DNA from: Lolium rigidum
Taxonomy: Eukaryota > Streptophyta > Magnoliopsida > Poales > Poaceae
Direction: 5' to 3'
DNA: 64,000 nt
Assembly: GCF_022539505.1 (NCBI RefSeq)
Contig: NC_061511.1
Span: 35,536,620 to 35,600,619 of the forward strand
The stretch's first letter is position 1, and every line of letters starts with the position of its first letter. Shown here in pieces: positions 9,967-19,249 of this stretch. The notes under the pieces are model-generated. The model was not told the origin of the DNA and did not search any database. It was given only the letters and a program-made list of their open reading frames with translations. The position numbers were made by a program, and so were the translations under genes.

Positions 9967-10141
9967 ATGGATACAGTGGAGGTTCAATGCCACAGCAGTT
10001 TCCGAGGAAGTGGTGCCCAACAGAAGAAAAAAAATTGTCGTGCCACCCGGAGAAGTGGAGGAGGCAAGGCATCATGATGAAGGATTCTGCGGCGGTTTCG
10101 CCTCCGCCACGACATGACCCGACGAAACAAAAGCGTAATGA

Positions 10142-10176
10142 TTTTGGAAATGTCATTTCCAAAACCGAGGGGCATG
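10142..10176. other. E1 palindrome plus polypurine tract
   Basis: TTTTGGAAATG, one base, CATTTCCAAAA (10142-10164) is an 11-bp perfect inverted repeat. It runs into the purine-rich AAAACCGAGGGGCATG, which ends at the 3' LTR and is the expected plus-strand primer. Confidence 0.7.
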
Positions 10177-11284
10177 TGTTATCACCGGAATTTGACCGGA
10201 TCAGAGGTGGGTCGCGATTGAAGATGGGCTTGAAGAATATACATAGAAGAAATACATGAATCGGCCTTCCATACCAAGTTTGGGCTAGTTTGCCCATGTA
10301 TCCGTAACATAGTAGGATACGTGTCGTTTAGAAGTTATAGTTTAACTCGTGCACGGTTAGGTGCACGCTCGGATTAGAAAGTCCCCGGACTATAAATATG
10401 TATCTAGGGTTTATGAAATAAACAACAATCACGTTCACCACAAACCAATCTCGGCGCATCGCCAACTCCCCGTCTCGAGGGTTTCTTCCGGGTAAGCACC
10501 ATGCTGCCTAGATCGCATCTTGCGATCTAGGCAGCACACGTTTATTCGCCGTTCATGCGTTGCTCGTACTGAAGCCTTTTTGATGGCGAGCAACGTAGTT
10601 ATCATAGATGTTTTAGGGTTAGCATTGTTCATCATATCATATGCTATCGTCGTGCAACCCTTAGGCATCTAGCCGCCTTACGCCTATCCCGGGTGTAAGG
10701 GCGGCACCCGCTTGATCATTGTTTAGTAGATCCGATCCGTTATGATTGCTCCTTGTTCTTCAAGGATTAGTTTAATATCTGCATTGTTAGGCCTTACAAA
10801 CGGGTCGAAGGATCCGGTGGCGCGTAGGGTGTAGTTTGCTAGCCCTAGACAGGGATGTTCGAGGATCAACTTCGTGTTGGTTTTTAGGCCTTGTCTAGGG
10901 TCGGTTTACGATCACCGTGCGTGGCCGCTGTGCTCGATCACGAGTAGGATGTTCCGATTATGCGGTGAAAACCCCAGATCGTAGTAGGTCGCTTTAGCTT
11001 ATCTTGATCAAGCAGGACCACCATCTGATCGTACACCTCGTACATATCATGGGTGGATCGGCTCTTTGAGCCGATTCACAGGACAACCTGAGAACCGATC
11101 GAGGCTCGTATTTAACGTTTACGTGTATGCCATGCAGGAAATTAAGCGAGGCATCATCCAACACCTTCCTGACCAGGGATAGGTCAGGTGGCACGCCCTT
11201 GCATCAGCATCGGACGTGCGTGCCGAAGGCTTTGCGGGCCGTCGTCGGAGGGACCAGGGCCAGCCCGCAGCCCTGGGAGATTCG
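10177..11284 (+). repeat. 3' LTR of E1, truncated
   Basis: Starts TGTTATCACCGG and follows the 5' LTR closely to about 11284, where it lacks the last roughly 55 bases. Most differences from the 5' LTR are single-base indels or CTG/TCG swaps. TATA box CTATAAATA at about 10390-10398. Confidence 0.85.
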
Positions 11285-11293
11285 CTCTCCGAC

Positions 11294-12344
11294 ACGCACG
11301 TCCGATGCCGATGCAAGGGCGTGCCACCCGACCTATACCTGGTCGTGAAGGTGTTGGATGATGCCTCGCTTAGTTTCCTGCATGGCATACACGTAAACGT
11401 TAAATACGAGCCTCGATCGGCTCTCGGTTGTCCCGTGAATCGGCTCAAAGAGCCGATCCACCCATGATACGTACGAGGTGTACGATCGTATGGTGGTCCC
11501 GCTTGATCAAGATAAAGCTAAAGCGACATACTACGATTTGGGGTTTTCACCGCATAATCGGAACATCCTACTCGTGATCGAGCTCCGGCGGCCACGCACG
11601 GTGATCGTAAACCGACCCTAGACAAGGCCTAAAACCAACACGAAGTTGATCCTCGGAACATCCTGTCTAGGGCTAGCAAACTACAACCTACGCGCCACTG
11701 GATCCTTTGACCCTTTTGTAAGGCCTAACAATGCAGATATTAAACTAATCCTTGAAGAACAAGGAGCAATCATAACGGATCGGATCTACTAAACGATGAT
11801 CAAGCGGGGTGCCGCCCTTACACCCAAGATAGGTGTAAGGGCGGCTAGATGCCTAAGGGTTGCACGACGATAGCATATGATATGATGAACAATGCTAACC
11901 CTATGACATCTACGATAACTACGTTGCTCGCCATCAAAAAGGCTTCGTGACGAGCAACGCATGAACGACGAATCAACGTAGGCCGCCTAGATCGCAAGAT
12001 GCGATCTAGGCAGCATGGTGCTTACTCCGGAAGAAACCCTCGAGACGGGGAGTTGGCGATGCGCCGAGATTGGTTTGTGGTGAACGTGATTGTTGTTTAT
12101 TTCATAAACCCTAGATACATATTTATAGTCCGAGGGACTTTCTAATTCAGGCGTGCACCTAACCGTGCACGGGTTAAACTCTAACTTCTAAATTAAGATG
12201 TGATCTACTATAATACAGATACACGGGCAATTTAGCCCAACTTCTTCGTGTCAGGCCGCTTCAGAGATCCTCCACGCGTATACCCTTTAAGCCCATCTCA
12301 CTTACGGCCCATCTCCTGATTTGGGCCAAAATCTGGTGATAACA
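11294..12344 (-). repeat. Inverted partial LTR of the E1/E2 family
   Basis: Reads on the minus strand from TGTTATCACCAG at 12344 to about 11294, lacking roughly the last 145 bases of the LTR. It faces the E1 3' LTR with a junction of about 9 bases (11285-11293), giving a head-to-head palindrome of about 2.1 kb. It could be the remnant of a second element or the product of an inversion. Confidence 0.85.
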
Positions 12345-12593
12345 ATATGAACATTACATTTAGGGAGATCCTAGTCTCCATTCCCCCGAGTAAGATGCAG
12401 CACACCCATGGGACCTTTGTCAGAGGCCTTTTGAACACTGTAAGTGTTACATGCACTTCCTTCCTCCCTGTATGTTTTGGACTTGAATAGAATGGCCTGC
12501 AGGTGAAGCTCTGCAATCTGATGGATACTCAACTCAACTGACGCCCTACATTTCTTATCATATTGTTGCTTTCGATTTCTATTGGAATTGCAG
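12345..12593. other. Flanking DNA left of the EF-hand remnant
   Basis: Mixed-composition DNA with no supported frame. It may be intron or flank of the calmodulin-like remnant, since a plant-type intron end (pyrimidine-rich, TTGCAG) leads into 12594. Confidence 0.35.
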
Positions 12594-12656
12594 GATGTTT
12601 TCGAGGTCCTGGGCAAGGATTATAATGGTTTTATCTCCCCTGCTGAGGTGGCTTAG
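12594..12656 (+). pseudogene. Calmodulin-like EF-hand exon remnant
   Basis: After an acceptor-like TTGCAG, the 20 codons DVFEVLGKDYNGFISPAEVA end in TAG. They match the pattern of a calmodulin EF-hand (compare FxVFDKDxNGFISAAEL). In the 12-residue loop the first calcium ligand Asp is Gly, while D3, N5, G6, I8 and E12 remain. No complete neighbouring exon was recognised, so this is a fragment of a dead calmodulin or calmodulin-like gene. Chance similarity over 20 residues is possible but unlikely given the loop spacing. Confidence 0.5.
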
Positions 12657-12840
12657 CTTATCCTGATTAATTTCCAAGCTTATTCTGAGGCAATGCTGAC
12701 TTTCATCTTGTCCATGTAATGATTTGTATGTAGAAATAGTAGAAATGTTTTGTTTGGGAAACAAACTGAGATACAAATTCAGAGAAGTCCAAGCTTCTTC
12801 CTTGTCTAGTATTCATGTGCTTATCTAATGCACATGTACT

Positions 12841-15218
12841 TTTTTCGATAAAGGATGCTTTATTACTTTTGGAAAAGCAATTACATCCAGCCTCTGCATA
12901 ACCAGGATGCGCACAGCCGTTTATATGTCTCAAGTCAACAGATGGAATAAAAAGGCGAAATACATATCGGAGCGATGAATCATATGACGCCTAGGGTGTG
13001 GGTGGGGCTGCAATCCGTAGACTATGCTGCCACCCATGTAGGGAAAAAGTATCCCTCGCCGTAGCCTCCAACCGTGTACAGACCTCCGTAAATAGGTCTC
13101 GGTTCTCCACTCGCTGAAGAGGTAACCACGAACGGAGAATACCTGTACATCTATAGATGACCTGCAAAATGGAACAATTTTTATCATTAAAAATCTTGTC
13201 ATTTCTACATATCGAAAGCGCCCAGATAACTGATAGCGCCCCCACCCTAAGGAGCAACTTAAACCTTGAATCTATACCATGAAGCCAATTGCCAAAGACA
13301 TTGGCTACACTAGTCGGAGGATACAGGCTAGACGCTACTTGGATGATCGACCATATAGATCTCGCAAATTGGCATTGGAAGAATAGGTGTTTAATAATTT
13401 CATCATGATGACAGAAAACACATCGTGTACTCCCATGCCAATTTCGCTTAACAAGATTATCTTTGGTGAGGATAACTCCTCGACGAAGATACCATCCAAA
13501 AAAATTAATTTTTAATGGTATTTTCATCCTCCAATTTTTTTTTATTATCAACTGGTATATCAGAATGAAGGATCGCATTGTATAATGATTTTACTGAGAA
13601 AGTGCCATCTATATGTAGATTCCATCTAAATTCGTCCGGTCCAGTCGATAGTTGTATATCTTCTAACCGGTGAATTAAGGAATTCCATGCCACTAGCCTT
13701 TGCCCAAGTAAGACTCGTCTGAACGTCACATTCGGAGGTGAGGTAGCCATTACCGTAGCAATGGTATCACCCTTGCGACGAACAATACTATACAAGGAAG
13801 GATATTGTTCACTTAAGGGTGCATTGTCTAACCAATTGTCTTCCCAGAACCGTATATGCGCTCCATTCTTAATCGAGAAAGTACCATGGCGAAAAAAGAC
13901 ATTTTTTATCGCCATGAGACCAGCCCAGAAGTGTGAATCCCCCGATTTCCAAACCACTTGGGATAATGTCTTCGAGCCAATATATTTTCTCCGTAGAATA
14001 GTTTGCCAAATTCCATCTTCGGTAAGAAGCTTAAACAGCCATTTACCGAGGAGAGCTGAATTCTTGACCTCGGGGTCATGAACTCCAAGCCCGCCTTGAT
14101 CTTTGGGACTACAAACTATACTCCATTTAACCAGTCGATATTTCTTTTTCTCGTTGTCCCCTTGCCAAAAGAATCTGGATCGATAATAATCGAGTTGGTG
14201 CAGAATTTCTTTCGACAGAAGGAAGAATGATAACATATACAGTACCATATTTGTCAGTACTGAATTAATTAGTACCAATCTTCCTCCCAGGGACAACAAT
14301 TTACCCTTTCAGCTACTAAGGCGTTTTTGTAATCTTTCTTCCATAATTTTCCATTCAGCAATTGTAAGTCTCCGATAATGAATCGGAATACCCAAGTAGC
14401 GAATAGGAAATTGACCTTGCCCACAACCAAACAGCTCTGTATATAGAGCCATATCATTTTGGGCATCACCGAAACAGAACAATTCACTTTTATGGAAATT
14501 GATTTTTAAACCCGACAACTGCTCGAAAGCCGCCAAAATTAATTTGAGATTACGAGCTTTTTCGAGATCATGATCCATAAAAAGAATTGTATCATCGGCA
14601 TATTGAAGGATAGATAAACCCCCATCAACCAAATGTGGGATCACACCTTCAATCTGACCATCAGACTTGGCCCGCTCAATGAGTATAGCCAGCATATCCG
14701 CTACAATGTTAAATAACATTGATGATAACGGATCCCCTTGGCGTAACCCTTTTTGTGTCTGGAAATAGTGCCCGGTGTCATCATTAACCCGGATTGCCAC
14801 ACTACCTCCATACACAAAATCATTTATTAGAGCACGCCATTCAGGAGAAAATCCTTTCATCCTGAGTGTCTGCTGAAGGAAAGACCACTTGATCTTATCA
14901 TATGCCTTTTCAAAATCTAATTTTAAAATAAACCCATGAAGTTTCTTAGTATGCATCTCATGTACCGTCTCATGCAAAACCGCCACTCCATCTAGGATAT
15001 TCCTTCCTTGCATGAAAGCGGTCTGTGAGGGCTGGACAACATGATCCGCAACTGTATTAAGTCTAATGGTGGCCACGTTCGTGAAAATTTTGAAACTTAC
15101 GTTTAAAAGGCAGATAGGTCTATATTGTTGGATCCTTTCTGCCTCATTAACTTTCGGTAACAAAATTACTTCACCAAAATTTAGACGAAATAATTCTAGT
15201 TGTCCTGAGTGCAACAAA
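12841..15218 (-). mobile_element. LINE (non-LTR retrotransposon), 5'-truncated
   Basis: On the minus strand: reverse transcriptase, RT C-terminal region, zf-RVT domain and a 3' UTR ending in CTTTATCGAAAAA, typical of Triticeae LINEs. The endonuclease and start of RT are missing, as expected of a copy that stopped early during target-primed reverse transcription. The 3' UTR block (12874-12920: AATTACATCCAGCCTCTGCA...GGATGCGCACAGCC) recurs at 46430-46493. No clear target-site duplication was seen. Confidence 0.85.
12991..15217 (-). pseudogene. LINE ORF2: reverse transcriptase and zf-RVT, frameshifted
   Basis: The first segment (15217-14309) has YRPICLLNVSFKIFTNV, AFMQGRNILDG, LDFEKAYDKIKW, GLRQGDPLSSMLFN and the catalytic LQYADDTILFM, all standard motifs of plant LINE RT. 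After a frame change near 14300 the second segment (14299-13505) has LSLGGRLVLINSVLTNM and the tryptophan-rich linker RFWEDNWL. A second change near 13550 leads to the zf-RVT segment (13578-12991) with CVFCHHDEIIKHLFFQCQFA, a CxxC...HxxxxC zinc-binding motif. The enzyme would copy LINE RNA at a nicked target. Two frame changes and the missing endonuclease make it inactive as read. Confidence 0.85.
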
Positions 15219-15891
15219 GTATCAAATCATCTTTCTAGACGCTATATTTTTATTGCGTCATATGCTATGTGTTGTTCTTGGAGCTTCTTTATTTTTGTTT
15301 TTTTTTTTTTTTTTCTGTAGCATATGGTTGGATCCCATCATATTTGTTTTGGAGAATGACACACTCTGTTTTAATTGCATAGAACACTCTAGTTTTCACT
15401 TCTATTGTTCTGCGGGTGTTCTCTTTTGCTAGTACTGCGTTTAGCTCTGGTTTCCACTCATATTTTCTTCAGAGCTTGTTAGTTTTCTTTAGTAAGGTAT
15501 GATTAGCTCTCTAGTATTTATTGATTATTATCTATGCGATTTATTTCAAATAAGTTGATTGTCGTTGGAGACGAGTAAAATGTTTGATGCTTATAGTGGT
15601 GCAAAAAGAAGTTTGTTTAGACTGTGGCATAGACTTTGGCCTGTCATGTTAGATGATATTTTAATTATATGCTTAGTAGTTATTTTTGTAGCATTACTTG
15701 TCTCAAATAGCTGAGAGTGCACAATGTTCCATTGAAAGAATCATGTGTTATTTTTTATCATACAAAGCATAATATTGTGGTATTCTCCTTTGATGCTTTA
15801 TTGGGTTGACTTGGAACATGCTTACATCATGTTATGACTACAAACCAGTCACATAAAGCCTCTATGATCATTTACTTTTTTGACTTGTAAT

Positions 15892-17056
15892 TGTTGACTG
15901 CCAAAACCCACCGGCGGGCAGCGGCCTTGCCAACACTGTAGAGCCGGGGGGAGCCTAGAGCTGCGGCTGGCTGAGACCCCTCCGAGCGACGGCCCGCAAT
16001 GCTCTTCTGGTCACACGCGGCGTTGCGAAGTGCAAGGGCGTGCCACCCGACCGATACCCGGTCGTGAAGGTGATGAGGTTGCCTCGCTTAGTTTCCTGCA
16101 GGGCATACATGTAAACGTTAAATACGAGCCTCGATCGGCTCTCGAGTTATCCCGTGAATCGGCTCAAAGAGCCGATCCACCCATGATCCGTACGGGGTGC
16201 ACGAATACTTGGTGGTCCTGCTTGATCAAGATGAAGCTAATGAGATCTACGACGATTTAGGGTTTTCACCGCATAACCGGATCATCCTACTCCAGGTTGG
16301 GCCTTGCGGCCACGCACGGTGCTCGTAAGCCGATCCTAACCAAGGCCAAAAAACCAACATGAAGTTGATCCTAGGAACATCCCGTTTAGGACTTGCGAAC
16401 GCCACCCTACGTGCCACTGGATCCTCCCCCCATTGTAAGGCCAAACTATTGCAGATATTAAACTAATCCTTGTAGAACAAGGAGCAATCGTAACGGATCA
16501 GATCTACTAAATAATGATCAAGCGGGTGCCGCCCCCACACCCGAGATAGGCGTGAGGACGGCTAGATATGCAAGGGTTGCACTACGTAAGCATGCTTAAA
16601 CGAAGAACAATGCTAACCCTAACACATCTAATGATAACTACGTTGCTCGCCATCAAAAACGCTTCAGGTACGAGCAACGCATGAACAACGTGGGCTTGTG
16701 CTGCCTAGATCGCAAGATGCGATCTAGGCGCATGTCGCTACCCGATAGAAACCCTCGAGATGAAGGAGTTGGCGATGCGCCGAGATTGGTTTGTTTTTGG
16801 GGTTGAACGTGAGTTGTTGTTTATTCCATAAACCCTAGGTACATATTTATAGTCCGGCGGACTCTCTAATGCGGGCGTGCACTAAACCGTGCACGACTAA
16901 GATTCTATCTCTTATCTAAAATAATAAACTACTAAATAAAGATACACGGGCAATTCAGCCCAAGACCCTTCGTGCCGGGCCGCCTTAGAATTCTTCCACA
17001 TGTAATCTTCCAAGCCCGGCCCACCTCTCGGATTCGTCTAAAATCTGGTGATAACA
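15892..17056 (-). repeat. 3' LTR of E2
   Basis: 1165 bases, TGTTATCACCAG (minus, from 17056) to CAGTCAACA at 15892. Compared with 21609-22776 the differences are few and mostly indels or CTG/CAG-type swaps. Confidence 0.9.
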
Positions 17057-17091
17057 CATGCCCCCTGGTTTTGGAAATAACATTTCCAAAA
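17057..17091. other. E2 polypurine tract and palindrome
   Basis: On the minus strand the purine-rich AAAACCAGGGGGCATG abuts the 3' LTR. The inverted repeat TTTTGGAAAT, AAC, ATTTCCAAAA (17069-17091) lies at its 5' side, as in E1. Confidence 0.7.
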
Positions 17092-17257
17092 TCATTATGC
17101 TTTCCCTTCGAAGGGTCATGTCGTAGCAGGAAGCGAGCCGTTACGAGCATCCGTCATCATTATGCCCTGTCTTCTCGACTTCTCTAAAAATCTCGACAGC
17201 TTTAGCATCGATCCCTTGGAAGTTGTAATGGCATTAATCCTTCACCAGATTTATCAT

Positions 17258-17264
17258 TATTTAA
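17258..17264 (+). promoter_or_regulatory. TATA-like box of the E2 antisense gene
   Basis: TATTTAA in the context TTATTTAACTGCG, 83 bases before the ATG at 17347, matching the E1 arrangement. Confidence 0.45.
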
Positions 17265-17346
17265 CTGCGCCGACCGGTTAGCTCTCTCTCATATCCTCTA
17301 TTCCATCCCAGCTATCGGCACCAAAAAACCCTCTCCTCCTGTAGCA

Positions 17347-17770
17347 ATGTCTTCCTCTTCCTCTTCCTTCTCAAAACTCTTCCCCCAATCTTCGCCGAAG
17401 AAAAAGACCGAGGACAGCCTCCACCCCGCAGTGAATCCCTTCTCCTCCGACAAGGAGGAAAAAGAAGGAGAAGCAGCGAAGGCCAAAGCCTCTCCTTCCG
17501 CCCAGCTCCCGCCGAAGAAGCGCCCCCGCATGTGGGCGGACAGCGAGGACGAAGATGATGACGAAGAGGAAGAGGAGGAGGATGACTCCTCCTCCTCCAT
17601 CGGGTACCCGCCGACCAAGCGCTTCCGCTCCTGGGCGGACGAGCGAGGATGATGATGATGACGAGGAGGAAGAGGCTCCGGCCAAGGGCCGGGGCAGCAG
17701 CGACGAAGAGCTCCCCGGGAGCAGCGCCGACGACGTCGACGGCGGCGATGACGAGGACAGCGACGACTAG
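17347..17770 (+). pseudogene. Antisense acidic protein of E2 (one apparent frameshift)
   Basis: Homologue of the 9457-9882 protein, again antisense to its element. It starts MSSSSSSFSKLFPQSSPKKK, has a repeat PPKKRPRMWADSEDEDDDEE and a second YPPTKRFRSWAD, then shifts frame at about 17640 and continues in the next frame as SEDDDDDEEEEAPAKGRG... to the TAG at 17768-17770. At the break the DNA reads GCGGACGAGCGAGG, whereas the first repeat reads GCGGACAGCGAGG (17535-17547): an extra G in a CAG context. The break may therefore be a consensus error and the gene intact. AATGAA follows at 17863-17868. Function unknown. Confidence 0.6.
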
Positions 17771-19249
17771 TAGTATAGGACTAGTAGTAGCGAGTGCACT
17801 AGGCACCGTATCCCTCTTTTGAGAGCCATCGGCTCTTTCTTGTAAAGCCGCTCCTTGGAATTAATGAAATTGTTCTTTCCATTTATCCTTTAATCGCTCC
17901 AATTTCATTCCCTCCGTTTGCCATGCTAAGACCGATAGCAACGCGTCGGACTTCTTTCCTTTTCTTGCAGACAACAGACACAGTCCAAGCCCCGTACTAG
18001 GCGTCGGCTTTTCCTTCCCGGTTCCCTGCCCGAGACGACCATGATGCAGCCTGCAGCCGAGGTGACCCTAATCGGCTCTCAAAAACGTGGCATCTTCCGT
18101 GCTTGTTGCCCCCGAGTCTCAGCCCAAGGTAAAGCGGAGCCGTATGGACCTAGGCTCGATCATGTCCGAGGGAGCTCCTTATGCCGAGCTAGCCGATTTA
18201 AATATACATCGGCTTCCCAAAACGGAGAGCCCTCAAGGTGAGCTGCCCCCGAGTTTCTTCGGCTCCCGCCGGCCAGATAGGCTCCCTGACATTGATCTGA
18301 TCATTGATCTGATCCGCGCGCCCATGCTGCTCCTGACATTGTCCTTGAAGAAATCTCCCTTGAGTCGATGGCCATGCATCGGCTTTCATGTCCTTAAGTC
18401 GATGCCTGCTGCATCGGCTGTGTTCGAAAATTTTCGAATTTTCATTTTTTTTATTACGGCCGACCTGTGCATATTCCAATACCCATCAACAAAAGATGAG
18501 ATGCTTCTGTTGCATATCCTCGTATTTTCATATACCAGGTGCCCCCCGAGCCGATTCTCGTCAAGAAAATTGATGGTATCGGCTCCGTTGGATAACATGT
18601 TGAACCCGGGTAGAAAGGTAGGTGAGGATAATTTTGGCCGATTGCTGGAATCGGCCTCCACGTTGCTTGCTCGTTGAAGGTTTTGTAAGTTCCCTTCGTA
18701 AATTTTTTGGGGCCGATCACAAGGATCAGCCTCTCCTGGTTTGCCCATTGGTTTGATCTTGCTACTTGGTCGGCTGGGATGAAACCAACCCAACCTCCGA
18801 CTTGATGCGCCCGCTCGTCGTCCACCTTGAGTGCTCCGTAGAGTCGTGGAGCGCTACGCTCCGTCGGCAAGACGAGTACCATGTTTGTGCCAGCCGATGT
18901 CTCATCATCGGCTTTCTCTCGTTTAGGGCGCCACTCCATTTTCCGTGGACGACCCTCTTCCTCCGGGGTTCGGCTGAACCTTTGCAGCCAGCATCAGGCC
19001 GTGCCTTTCTTAGCGTATGCGGTGTACAACCTTTCGGCTTCCTCCGGGCCGCGCAATCGCTGAACCCCGCGCTTCGGGAACGGCTGAGTCCGTCGGGGCA
19101 CCACCTTGGCCGGTGGTACCTGTCTTCTTCCACTTCTCCCTCGTCTTCGAATCTTCAAGATCCGCCCAACGAGGTGACTCGGCCGCGTTTGCTTTGTGGC
19201 GGGAGAGGCCCTAAGCGCTCGAACACGGACACGTTGGCTGCCTCCTTCT
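17771..19249 (-). other. E2 stretch between gag and antisense gene
   Basis: Equivalent to E1 7500-9456 but lacking the protease core. A gag-pol spacer fragment with SAGTNMVLVLPTERSAP (minus, about 18840-18890) matches E1 GTNMVFILPTEFSAP (about 7729-7773). Many ATCGGC/GCCGAT words occur, and no intact sense gene. Confidence 0.55.

Larger units (their letters stand above)
3848..11284 (+). mobile_element. Gypsy element E1 (Tat/Retand-like, non-autonomous)
   Basis: In order: 5' LTR (3848-5015), PBS region, gag with frameshifts, aspartic protease, a noncoding stretch, an antisense acidic gene, polypurine tract, and a 3' LTR cut at about 11284. No reverse transcriptase, RNase H or integrase motif was found, so the element depends on a partner. 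It is a sister of E2, with the same LTR and gag. No target-site duplication can be identified, because the 3' LTR has lost its last roughly 55 bases and joins an inverted LTR. The antisense gene recalls Grande/RIRE2/Retand of the Tat lineage; the TREP family is not assigned. Confidence 0.8.

Noticed and set aside
17298..17806. Minus-strand frames opposite the E2 acidic gene
   Set aside because: Same reason: shadows of an acidic low-complexity frame.
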